Assembly: GCA_016207445.1 (NCBI GenBank) | Contig: JACQPS010000148.1 | Location: 1 to 27,645, forward strand | Source of the DNA: Gemmatimonadota bacterium | Lineage (GTDB): Bacteria; Gemmatimonadota; Gemmatimonadetes; Longimicrobiales; RSA9 | DNA: 27,645 bases | Direction: 5' to 3' | Shown: positions 16,291 through 23,405 of the stretch, in pieces | Layout: every line of letters begins with the position of its first letter | Position numbering within the stretch: the stretch's first letter is position 1 | Notes under the pieces: generated by a model | Databases searched by the model: none | Seen by the model: the letters and a program-made list of their open reading frames with translations, nothing else | Told to the model about the DNA's origin: nothing | Position numbers and translations under genes: made by a program

Positions 16291-17631
16291 ATGGCTGATC
16301 TACGAACCGACTTCGCCGGTATCAGGAGCCCGAACCCGTTCTGGCTCGCGTCCGGACCGCCGACGAACACCTACGGCCAGGTCGCCCGCGCCTTCGATCG
16401 GGGCTGGGGCGGCGCCGTGTGGAAGACGGTGGGCGAGCCGATCGTCAATACCTACTCGCGCTACGGCGGCATCGATCTGGGCGCCGTTCGCATGATGGGC
16501 TTCAACAACATCGAGCTCATCACCGACCGGCCGGTCGAGGACAACCTGCGCGAGGTGGCACTGCTGAAGAAGCGCTACCCCGGGCACGCGCTCGTCGTCT
16601 CGCTCATGGTCGAGAGCAAGCGGGAAACGTGGCACGACATCGTGCGCCGCACGGAGGACACGGGCGCGGACGGCCTCGAGCTCAACTTCGGCTGCCCGCA
16701 CGGCATGAGCGAGCGCGGCATGGGGAGCGCCGTCGGACAGGTGCCCGACTACACCTGCCAGATCGTGGAGTGGGTCAAGGAGGTGGCGACCACGCCGGTG
16801 ATCGTGAAGCTCACGCCGAACGTGACGGACGTGACCTACATCGCGCGGGCCGCCGCGCAGGGCGGCGCGGATGCCGTCTCCCTGATCAACTCCATCAACT
16901 CGATCATGGGCGTGGACCTGGACACGTTCCATCCACATCCGCACGTCGCCGGCAAGGGCAGCCACGGCGGGTACTGCGGCCCGGCGGTGAAGCCGATCGC
17001 GCTGAACATGGTCGCGGCCGTGGCGCAGGATGCGCGCGTGCGCATACCGATCTCCGGTATCGGCGGCATTCAGACCTGGAAGGATGCGGCGGAGTTCATC
17101 GCGCTGGGCGCCACCACCGTGCAGCTCTGCACCGCGGTCATGCACTACGGCTTCCGGCTGATCGAGGACCTGGTCGACGGGCTCTCCAACTGGATGGACG
17201 AGAAGGGGTATGCCACGCTCGACGCGTGGCGCGGCCGCGCCGCACCGAACGTGGTCAAGTGGGAGGACCTGAACCTCAACTACCGGACCATCGCCGTCAT
17301 CGACCAGGCGAAGTGCATCCATTGCGGCCTGTGCTACGCCGCCTGCGAGGACGGCGCGCACCAGGCGATCGCGATCCGGCGCCGGGACGGCGCCCGCTTC
17401 GCCGAGTCGGGGATCGGTGCCGTGCGCTTCAACGGCGATCACCGCTGGGATGTCGAGATCATCGAGGAAGCCTGTGTCGGCTGCAACCTGTGCTCGCTGG
17501 TCTGCCCGGTGCAGGGGTGCATCACCATGCAGGAGGTGGCGACGGGGGCCGCGCCCGTCACCTGGCGAGAGTACGCGGCCGGCCGCGGCAAGCTCGCGCC
17601 GCGACCGGAGCACTACGTGACGGTGGCATGA
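16291..17631 (+). CDS. preA: NAD(P)-dependent dihydropyrimidine dehydrogenase, PreA catalytic subunit
   Basis: The product has 446 residues: an FMN-binding TIM barrel like class 1 dihydroorotate dehydrogenase (PNPFWLASGPPTN, ELNFGCPHGMSERGMG, KLTPNVTDV, PISGIGGIQTW), followed by two ferredoxin-type 4Fe-4S motifs (CIHCGLCYAAC and CVGCNLCSLVC) near the C-terminus. With PreT it reduces uracil and thymine to the 5,6-dihydro forms, the first step of the reductive pathway. At the position of the catalytic Cys of mammalian DPD, aligned through GERGMGLACGQ as remembered, this protein has V148 (GSAVGQ); my recollection of E. coli PreA also lacks Cys there. The ATG has AAAGGAT 8 nt upstream. The end overlaps a possible ATG of the next gene (ATGA). 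Confidence 0.93.
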   Translation: MADLRTDFAGIRSPNPFWLASGPPTNTYGQVARAFDRGWGGAVWKTVGEPIVNTYSRYGGIDLGAVRMMGFNNIELITDRPVEDNLREVALLKKRYPGHALVVSLMVESKRETWHDIVRRTEDTGADGLELNFGCPHGMSERGMGSAVGQVPDYTCQIVEWVKEVATTPVIVKLTPNVTDVTYIARAAAQGGADAVSLINSINSIMGVDLDTFHPHPHVAGKGSHGGYCGPAVKPIALNMVAAVAQDARVRIPISGIGGIQTWKDAAEFIALGATTVQLCTAVMHYGFRLIEDLVDGLSNWMDEKGYATLDAWRGRAAPNVVKWEDLNLNYRTIAVIDQAKCIHCGLCYAACEDGAHQAIAIRRRDGARFAESGIGAVRFNGDHRWDVEIIEEACVGCNLCSLVCPVQGCITMQEVATGAAPVTWREYAAGRGKLAPRPEHYVTVA

Positions 17632-17660
17632 CGCTCGTCGGCTCCACCATGGAGGCGCCT

Positions 17661-18689
17661 GTGAATTCCCGCCGAAGCATGACCGTTCCCGCCGGTCTCG
17701 TTTTCCTCTGCCTCGCCCACTCGCTGGCGGGCCAGGAGGCGCAGACGAAAGCCGCGGACGTGTGGGTCAACTACGACTTCGTACCCGGCGAGCGCGTGCT
17801 GTTCTTCGAGGATTTCGCGCGCGATCCGGTCGGCGATTTCCCGGCGCGGCTCCAGCTCGTGAACGGCAACATGGAAGTTGCAGAGTGGAAGGGCACGCGC
17901 GTGTTGCGCGCGACCTCGACGGCGTCCTTCGACATTCCGTTCGCCCAGCCGTTGCCGGACCGCTTCACGCTGGAGGCGGAGCTGTACATCACCACTTCGG
18001 GCATCGCGGAGATCACCGCCGCACCCGAAGGCAAGCGGGCGCAAACCACCCGCGTCTTCTGCGGGCCGACCAAAGCGGGCGCGGAAGGCGCGGGTGTGAA
18101 CGCTCAGGCATCGCTCTGGAGCAAGAACCTGCGCGGCACCGTGGTCACCTGCCGCTTCATGGCCGCCGGCAACACGGTCAAAGTGTACCTGAACGAGGAG
18201 CGCGTGGCGAACGTGCCGAACGCGAGCCTGGGCCGTTCCAACAAACTGCGCTTCACCGTCGACGGCACCGAGAAGTATCCCGTGTTCATCTCCAGCCTGC
18301 GCGTGGCCGCGGGCGGGCGCCCGATGTTGTACGACGAACTGGCCAGCCGCGGGCGCGTGGCGGCGCGCGGCATCCTCTTCGACACGGGCAGCGACCGCTT
18401 GAGGCCGGAGTCGCTCGCGACGCTGCGCGACATCGCGGCCATGCTCGCGCAGCACCCTGAGCTCCGGCTGCTCATCGAAGGACACACGGACAACGTCGGT
18501 CAGGCGAGTGCGAACCAGAAGCTGAGCGAGACGCGTGCGGCGGCCGTGCGTGGCCACCTGATCGGCGAACTGGGGGTTACGCCCGAGCGCCTGGAGTCGA
18601 AGGGGTTCGGCGCGGCCAAGCCAGTAGACACGAATAACACGCCGGAAGGCAGGCAGAACAACCGGCGCGTGGAGCTGGTAAAGCTGTAG
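17661..18689 (+). CDS. OmpA-domain exported protein with N-terminal jelly-roll-like region
   Basis: The product has 342 residues from the GTG at 17661, which has GGAGG 5 nt upstream (17651-17655). An ATG at 17628 overlapping the preA stop would add 11 residues before the signal peptide. The signal (RRSMTVPAGLVFLCLAHSLAGQ) predicts export. Residues about 30-230 are beta-rich (LFFEDFARDPVGDFPARLQL; LEAELYITTSG; KVYLNEERVANVP), like LamG/DUF1080-type jelly rolls, which is a weak resemblance. From about 230 there is a standard OmpA C-terminal domain (GILFDTGSDRLRPES, LIEGHTDNVG, NQKLSETRAAAV, NNRRVEL) that binds diaminopimelate in peptidoglycan. It follows preA closely and may be co-transcribed, but a link to pyrimidine use is not evident. 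Confidence 0.85.
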   Translation: MNSRRSMTVPAGLVFLCLAHSLAGQEAQTKAADVWVNYDFVPGERVLFFEDFARDPVGDFPARLQLVNGNMEVAEWKGTRVLRATSTASFDIPFAQPLPDRFTLEAELYITTSGIAEITAAPEGKRAQTTRVFCGPTKAGAEGAGVNAQASLWSKNLRGTVVTCRFMAAGNTVKVYLNEERVANVPNASLGRSNKLRFTVDGTEKYPVFISSLRVAAGGRPMLYDELASRGRVAARGILFDTGSDRLRPESLATLRDIAAMLAQHPELRLLIEGHTDNVGQASANQKLSETRAAAVRGHLIGELGVTPERLESKGFGAAKPVDTNNTPEGRQNNRRVELVKL

Positions 18690-18723
18690 TCGGTGCGGGC
18701 TCCGTCCAGCTTCACACCAGCTC
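18672..18723. terminator. Possible two-way terminator hairpin between convergent genes
   Basis: GAGCTGGT (18672-18679) pairs with ACCAGCTC (18716-18723), and AAGCTG (18681-18686) with CAGCTT (18707-18712). The structure spans the stop codons of the OmpA-domain gene (+) and the PhzF-family gene (-), so either transcript would fold it. There is no T-tract on either side, so termination is uncertain. Confidence 0.4.
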
Positions 18724-19500
18724 TCCCCGCAACACGGTCACCGCCTGACCGCCCAGGATCACGCGGTCGCCGGCGGTCCGCACTCGCACGATGCCGCCGC
18801 GCTCCGACGCCTGATAGCCGACCAGCTGCTTGCGCCCGAGCTTCTTCGCCCAGTACGGCCCGAGCGCGCAGTGGGCGGACCCGGTCACGGGGTCCTCGTC
18901 AACGCCGACGCCGGGCGCGAAGAAGCGGGACATGAAGTCGTAGCCTGGCCAGTCGGAGCGTGTGGTGATGATCAGGCCGCGCATGGCCAGGCCTCTGAGC
19001 AGCCGGACGTCCGGCCGGATGACACGCATCGTCTCCGGCGACTCGAGCTCGGCCAGGAAGTCGGAGCCGTCGAAGCCGATGTAGACGGGCTGCACGCCCA
19101 GCGCGGCGACGAGCTCGGGCGGCGCATGGGCCGGCGTCGGCGGCCTGGCCGGGAAATCCATCAGAATCCAGCCGTCCTCGCGCGTCGCCGTGAGCAGACC
19201 GCTGCGGGTGTGGAAGCGGGCCTGCGCACGGGCGTCGAGGTGGCCTTCCTCCCAGAGCACGTGCGCGCTCGCGAGCGTGGCATGCCCACACAGGTCGACC
19301 TCGGCAGCGGGCGTGAACCAGCGCAGACCGTACCCGTCCGCGTGCGGCGAGAGGTACGCGGTCTCGGACAGGTTCATCTCGCGGGCGACGTCCTGCATCC
19401 ACCGCTCATCGGCGGCCCGCTCCAGGATGCAGACGGCGGCCGGGTTGCCGCGGTAGGGCTCCGCTGTGAAGGCGTCGACCTGAATGATCTTCTGTCCCAT
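18712..19500 (-). CDS. PhzF-family isomerase/epimerase
   Basis: The protein has 262 residues. It shows the PhzF fold signatures IIQVDAFTAEPYRGNPAAVC at the start, the catalytic glutamate E46 in EMNLSETAYL, FTPAAEVDLCGHATLASA, and DEDPVTGSAHCALGPYWAK in the second half. The family includes the phenazine enzyme PhzF and many homologues of unknown substrate that move a proton within a small ring or amino-acid-like compound. No phenazine genes are nearby, so this is a general PhzF-like protein, not a phenazine biosynthesis gene. It runs on the minus strand, convergent with the OmpA-domain gene, and starts 12 bp after the DUF4287-like gene, so the two probably form a small operon. Confidence 0.9.
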   Translation of the reverse strand: MGQKIIQVDAFTAEPYRGNPAAVCILERAADERWMQDVAREMNLSETAYLSPHADGYGLRWFTPAAEVDLCGHATLASAHVLWEEGHLDARAQARFHTRSGLLTATREDGWILMDFPARPPTPAHAPPELVAALGVQPVYIGFDGSDFLAELESPETMRVIRPDVRLLRGLAMRGLIITTRSDWPGYDFMSRFFAPGVGVDEDPVTGSAHCALGPYWAKKLGRKQLVGYQASERGGIVRVRTAGDRVILGGQAVTVLRGELV

Positions 19501-19512
19501 TTCCCTGCCCGG

Positions 19513-20076
19513 TTATGAACCCTCGAGCAGCTCCTCCAGCCGGTCCAGCCGCTTTTTCCAGAACGCCTTCGTCCTCGTGACCGCAGCGGCATCGGCCAGC
19601 CTGCGCGACTGCACCGTCACCTGGCTCTTTCCGGCCCCCTTCGCGGAGAAGAGCACCTCGATGTCGCTGCCGTCCCCCCAGGTGATGCGCAGGGATGTCG
19701 ATGGCGTCGCCTTGCGAATGGTGAACTTCGCCGCGCCCAGCCAGCGCCGACGCAGCGACCCTTCCGCCCACGCGGCGTAGAGGCGGGCTACGGGCGTCGC
19801 CACCGTCTTGCTCGCGTTCGCCGAGAAACCCGTGGCCGTCTGGTGCTTCTCCCGCAGTCCTCGCGCTCGCTCGTATCCCACTGTGACCGTTTGCGCCCAC
19901 CAACCGGGCACTCCGTACCTCTCCGCCACGTGCTCCACGATCGCGCGGTGACCCATCTTCGCGGCGCCCGCCGCGTCCAGCACGTCGAGCCACTCCGCCC
20001 AGCTTTTCCCCGTCTTCGCCCGGACGGCCGCATCACCGACCGGCGGCTCCACGGCGGGGCTGCGTGCCTTGCTCAT
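19513..20076 (-). CDS. DUF4287-like N-terminus plus SRPBCC/AHSA1-like C-terminus, unknown function
   Basis: The product has 187 residues in two parts. Residues about 15-85 (AAVRAKTGKSWAEWLDVLDAAGAAKMGHRAIVEH region, then GVPGWWAQTVTVGYERARGL) match the DUF4287 pattern. Residues about 95-185 (VARLYAAWAEGSLRRRWLG, FTIRKATPSTSLRITWGDGSDIEVLF, SQVTVQSRRLADAAAV, FWKKRLDRLEELL) have the shape of an SRPBCC/AHSA1 helix-grip domain, a fold that binds hydrophobic ligands. No catalytic role can be assigned. It is cytoplasmic (no signal). It precedes the PhzF-family gene on the same strand by 12 bp. I found no convincing promoter upstream; a degenerate repeat half-arm lies about 40 bp before the start. 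Confidence 0.8.
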   Translation of the reverse strand: MSKARSPAVEPPVGDAAVRAKTGKSWAEWLDVLDAAGAAKMGHRAIVEHVAERYGVPGWWAQTVTVGYERARGLREKHQTATGFSANASKTVATPVARLYAAWAEGSLRRRWLGAAKFTIRKATPSTSLRITWGDGSDIEVLFSAKGAGKSQVTVQSRRLADAAAVTRTKAFWKKRLDRLEELLEGS

Positions 20077-20114
20077 GCGCGTTGCTCCCGACGACTCGGA
20101 TCTGGATAGGTCGA

Positions 20115-20150
20115 TTCACCGCAAAGTACGCCAAGCACGCGCAGCACAAA
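20115..20150. repeat. Degenerate half-arm of the R repeat family
   Basis: TTCACCGCAAAG followed by further CGC-plus-purine units resembles one arm of R1/R2, but no complementary partner arm is found within the following 200 bp. It lies between the divergent minus-strand DUF4287-like gene and the plus-strand GH6 gene. It looks like a decayed or partial copy. Confidence 0.6.
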
Positions 20151-20343
20151 ATAGTAGGAGGCTCTACAGGAAATGGAGTGGGTTGATGTGGCTTCTTAGA
20201 ACCGAGCCGAGAGTTCGCCGTAAATGGGGGTACCCTCGGCCTGCCATCCTGTATATATTTGTAGGACAATCACTTATGAATTTTTATGCGGCCCGGCGGC
20301 CCGCACGCCGCCCGGGCGCACGCACGAGGAGGTGCGCGGGTTC
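20151..20343 (+). promoter_or_regulatory. AT-richer divergent intergenic region with candidate promoter for the GH6 gene
   Basis: This region contains the only distinctly AT-rich patch of the window outside the repeat loops (about 20250-20290, GTATATATTT and GAATTTTTATG). A candidate promoter is TTGTAG (20259-20264), 17 nt, TTTTAT (20282-20287). An AGGAGG at 20327-20332 is 11 nt before the chosen ATG at 20344. No gene is seen in it. Confidence 0.35.
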
Positions 20344-21351
20344 ATGCGATGGGGTTGCAAGAGTGGACGCCGGTGGGCGCGCTTCGCCGGCGCTCTCGCG
20401 CTACTGCCGCTCGGCGCCGCCACGGCGTTCACGCCGGCCGGCTCGGTGACGATGGCGGGGACGGCTCCGAACCCGCTCGCGGGCGCGCAGCTGTACGTGG
20501 ACCCGTACACGCAGGCGCGGCGTCAGGCGGAAGAGTGGCGGCGCTCGCGGCCGGCGGACGCGACACAGATGCAGAAGATCGCGAGCCAGCCGCAGGCGGT
20601 GTGGTTCGGCGACTGGAGCCGCGACATTCGGGGCGATGTGGACCGGGTCGTCTCCGCGGCGGCGCGGGCCGGTGCGATGCCGGTGCTGGTCGCGTACAAC
20701 CTCCCGAACCGCGACCTCGGGAGCTACTCGGCGGGGGGTGCCGGTGGAGCGGACGCCTACCGCCGCTGGATCCGCGGCTTCGCCGCCGGGCTCGAAGGCC
20801 GGCCTGCGGTGGTGATCCTGGAGCCGGACGCGCTGGCGGGCGCGGGACGCATGAGCGCCGCCGCACGGGCGCAGCGCATCGGGCTCATCCGTGAGGCCGT
20901 AGAGACGCTCGAGGCGGGCGGCGCTGCGGTCTACATCGACGCCGGCCACGCGCGCTGGGTGGGCGCCGCCGACATGGCCGCCCGGCTCCAGCAGGCGGGG
21001 ATCGCGCGCGCGGACGGATTCGCGCTCAACGTCTCCAACTTCGAGACCACGGCCGCGAACATTGCCTATGGCGAGCAGGTCTCTCGGCGTGTCGGCGGCA
21101 AGCACTTCGTCATTGACACGAGCCGCAACGGCCTCGGGCCGAACGGCCAGTGGTGCAATCCGTCCGGGCGGGCGCTGGGCGAGAACCCGGCCACACGCAC
21201 CCGTCACGCGCTCGTGGATGCGTTCCTGTGGGTCAAGCGGCCGGGCGAATCGGACGGCAGCTGCAACGGCGGACCGCCAGCCGGCAAGTGGTGGGCGGAG
21301 TACGCCCTCGGACTCGCCCGCCGGCAGCCCGCGGCACCGGCGCTGCGGTAA
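20344..21351 (+). CDS. Secreted GH6 family glycosidase (endoglucanase/cellobiohydrolase type)
   Basis: The product has 335 residues from the ATG at 20344, with a signal peptide (RRWARFAGALALLPLGAATA). The GH6 hallmarks are present: YNLPNRDLGSYSAGG with D124, VVILEPDALAG with the expected proton donor D162, YIDAGHARWVG, NVSNFETTA, and the C-terminal DTSRNGLGPNGQWCNPSGRALG and DAFLWVKRPGESDG. The family hydrolyses beta-1,4-glucan with inversion, outside the inner membrane. There is no carbohydrate-binding module or linker, so it is a bare catalytic domain; on cellulose this usually means weak binding, and soluble or self-made glucan may be the substrate. The closed or open loops that separate exo from endo action cannot be judged here. 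The neighbour is a c-di-GMP enzyme, which in many bacteria is tied to cellulose; that link is inference. Confidence 0.9.
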   Translation: MRWGCKSGRRWARFAGALALLPLGAATAFTPAGSVTMAGTAPNPLAGAQLYVDPYTQARRQAEEWRRSRPADATQMQKIASQPQAVWFGDWSRDIRGDVDRVVSAAARAGAMPVLVAYNLPNRDLGSYSAGGAGGADAYRRWIRGFAAGLEGRPAVVILEPDALAGAGRMSAAARAQRIGLIREAVETLEAGGAAVYIDAGHARWVGAADMAARLQQAGIARADGFALNVSNFETTAANIAYGEQVSRRVGGKHFVIDTSRNGLGPNGQWCNPSGRALGENPATRTRHALVDAFLWVKRPGESDGSCNGGPPAGKWWAEYALGLARRQPAAPALR

Positions 21352-21367
21352 GACCGGCAGCGTTGCC

Positions 21368-21397
21368 TTGCCCGCGCGCCGGGGGCCTTCGTATTGT
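21368..21397 (+). promoter_or_regulatory. Candidate promoter of the GGDEF-EAL gene
   Basis: TTGCCC (21368-21373) and TATTGT (21392-21397) are separated by 18 nt, with four of six matches each. The start point would be near 21404, giving a leader of about 55 nt. The same 18-nt spacing is seen for the promoter at 7500. Confidence 0.45.
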
Positions 21398-21459
21398 GCA
21401 ATCGGCGCGACGCTATCCTCTGCGCCTGCCCCCTGCTCTGCGCTTCTGAGGAAGACCGC

Positions 21460-23403
21460 ATGAGCCAACGCATCGCGGTCACCGCTCTCCGGATCGCCCT
21501 CGTCTACGCCCTGCTGGGCGCGCTCTGGGTGTCCGTCTCGGACCTCATCCTCAGCCGGCTGGTGAGCGCCGACTGGCTGCAGGTGATTCACGCCTATTCC
21601 GACTGGGTGCTGGTCGCCGGCGCGGCGGTTGCGCTCTTCCTGCTGGTGGACCGTGAGCTCAGGGCCCGGCAGCGGGCGGAGGACGTGGTGCGGCAGAGCG
21701 AGGCACGCTTCCGCGCGCTCGTCCAGCACAGCGCGGATGTGATCTTCGTGCTGAGCGAGGAGGGGATGATCCGCTTCGCGAGCCCCAACCTGGAGACCGT
21801 GCTGGGTCGCACCGTCCCCCCCGGCGAGTCGCTCAACATCCTGGAAGTGGTGAACCCGCCGGACCGGGAGAATGCCGCCCGCGCCCTCGACGACCTGCGC
21901 CGCGAGCCGAACGCCGTGGCCGCCACCGAGTTCCGCGCGATGCACGTGGACGGCTCGCTGCGCACCCTGGAGGTGTGGGGAAAGAATCTGCTGCTCGATC
22001 CCACCGTCGAGGGCATCCTGCTGAATGCGCGCGACGTCACCGAGCGCAAGCAGTACGAGGCGGAGATCCAGCGGCTCGCGTACTTCGACCCGCTCACGGG
22101 CCTGGCGAACCGGCGGCTGCTGCGGGAGCGAGCCAAGCAGGCACTGGCGCTCGCGAAGCGGCGGGCGAACATCGCCGCCCTGCTCTACCTCGACCTGGAC
22201 CGCTTCAAGGCGGTCAACGACACCCTGGGCCATGATGCCGGGGACGAGCTGCTGCAGCAGGTCGCGCAGCGGCTGACCAAGTGTATTCGCGACAGCGATA
22301 CGCTGTCGCGATTGGGCGGCGACGAGTTCGCGATCCTGCTGACGGAGGTGCGAGCGGAGGAGGACGCGGCGGTGGTCGCTCGGCGCGTGGTGCAGGCGCT
22401 GCAGGAGTCGATCTGGGTTCAGCAGCAGGCGGTGCACATCGGCACCAGCATCGGCATCGCGATCTACCCGCGGGATGGCACCACCTTCGAAGAGGTGATC
22501 AAGCACGCGGACATTGCAATGTACCGCGCGAAGCAGGAGAAGGCCGGCTACCAGTTCTACCGGCCGGAGCTGAGCGTGTACACGCGCGAGCGGCTGGTGC
22601 TGGAGGAGGAGCTGCGCCGCGCGCTGGAGCAGAACGAGCTCGTGCTGCATTACCAGCCGGTGCTGGCCGTGACCGACCGCACCGTGGCGGGTGCGGAGGC
22701 ATTGAGCCGCTGGCTGCACCGGCAGCGGGGCGAGATTTCGGCGGGTGAGTTCATCGGCATCGCCGAAGAGACCGGATTGATCGTACCGCTCGACCGGTGG
22801 GCGGTCTCGAGCGCGGTTCGGCTCGGCCGTGCCTCGCTCCAGGGCGGGTGGGGCGGCTGGGTGGCGGTGAACCTCTCGGCCCGTTCGTTCGCCGACCCCG
22901 ATCTGGTGAGCCATGTGGCCAGATCACTGGAGCTGGAGGGTCTCGAGCCGACGCGCCTGGTGCTGGAGATCACGGAGAGCGCGGCGATGCGCAATCCGGA
23001 TGCGACCGCGGACCTGCTGCACAAGCTGAAGGACGTGGGCGTGCTGGTGGCGCTGGACGACTTCGGCATGGGCTACTCGTCGCTCGCGTACCTGAAGCGG
23101 TTCCCGGTCGACATCCTGAAGCTGGACAAGAACTTCACGCGTGGGATCGGCAGTGACGCCAAGGACGAGCGCCTGATCGAGGCGGTGATCACGCTGGCGC
23201 ACAGCCTGGGCGTGCAGGTGCTGGCCGAAGGGGTGGAGCAGCAGACGCAGCTCAACTGGCTGGTGTCCGAAGGCTGCGACCTGGTGCAGGGCTACCTGAT
23301 CGGCAAGCCGCGCCCCTCGGCGGAGTTCGAGATCGTGCAGCGCGTTCCCTTCGACGCCGACGGCAGCGCCGCGATGGCCTACCGACCTTTCCCCGAATAC
23401 TGA
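21460..23403 (+). CDS. Membrane-bound PAS-GGDEF-EAL c-di-GMP enzyme
   Basis: The product has 647 residues from the ATG at 21460 (GAGGAAG about 6 nt upstream). Two transmembrane helices lie at about 7-30 and 43-63, then a PAS domain at about 75-195 (SEARFRALVQHSADVIFVLSEEGMI). The GGDEF domain has an intact GGDEF (286-290) and the inhibitory RxxD site (RDSD, 277-280). The EAL domain has EAL at 413-415 and the key residues in NLSARSF, EITESAAM, DDFGMGYSS, LKLDKNF, LAEGVE and QGYLIGKP. Both activities, making and breaking cyclic di-GMP, are therefore possible on sequence grounds; the dominant one cannot be told. The short loop between the helices is a minimal sensor at best. The stop is 2 bp before the patatin GTG. 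Confidence 0.95.
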   Translation: MSQRIAVTALRIALVYALLGALWVSVSDLILSRLVSADWLQVIHAYSDWVLVAGAAVALFLLVDRELRARQRAEDVVRQSEARFRALVQHSADVIFVLSEEGMIRFASPNLETVLGRTVPPGESLNILEVVNPPDRENAARALDDLRREPNAVAATEFRAMHVDGSLRTLEVWGKNLLLDPTVEGILLNARDVTERKQYEAEIQRLAYFDPLTGLANRRLLRERAKQALALAKRRANIAALLYLDLDRFKAVNDTLGHDAGDELLQQVAQRLTKCIRDSDTLSRLGGDEFAILLTEVRAEEDAAVVARRVVQALQESIWVQQQAVHIGTSIGIAIYPRDGTTFEEVIKHADIAMYRAKQEKAGYQFYRPELSVYTRERLVLEEELRRALEQNELVLHYQPVLAVTDRTVAGAEALSRWLHRQRGEISAGEFIGIAEETGLIVPLDRWAVSSAVRLGRASLQGGWGGWVAVNLSARSFADPDLVSHVARSLELEGLEPTRLVLEITESAAMRNPDATADLLHKLKDVGVLVALDDFGMGYSSLAYLKRFPVDILKLDKNFTRGIGSDAKDERLIEAVITLAHSLGVQVLAEGVEQQTQLNWLVSEGCDLVQGYLIGKPRPSAEFEIVQRVPFDADGSAAMAYRPFPEY

Positions 23404-23405
23404 CC

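Noticed and set aside
16419..17660. Long upstream extension of the OmpA-domain frame through preA
   Set aside because: This part is out of frame with preA and has no features; the protein starts at the signal peptide after the GGAGG at 17651.
18712..19500. Phenazine biosynthesis gene phzF
   Set aside because: Only the general PhzF fold is supported. No other phenazine gene is nearby and the family is widespread with many unknown substrates.
20069..20449. 126-codon plus-strand frame across the divergent intergenic region
   Set aside because: It is Arg-rich with no motif, runs over a repeat arm and the AT-rich patch, and ends inside the GH6 gene in another frame.
20401..22914. 837-codon minus-strand frame opposite the GH6 and GGDEF-EAL genes
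   Set aside because: It crosses two well-supported plus-strand genes and their promoter region and shows no domain motif; antisense shadow.
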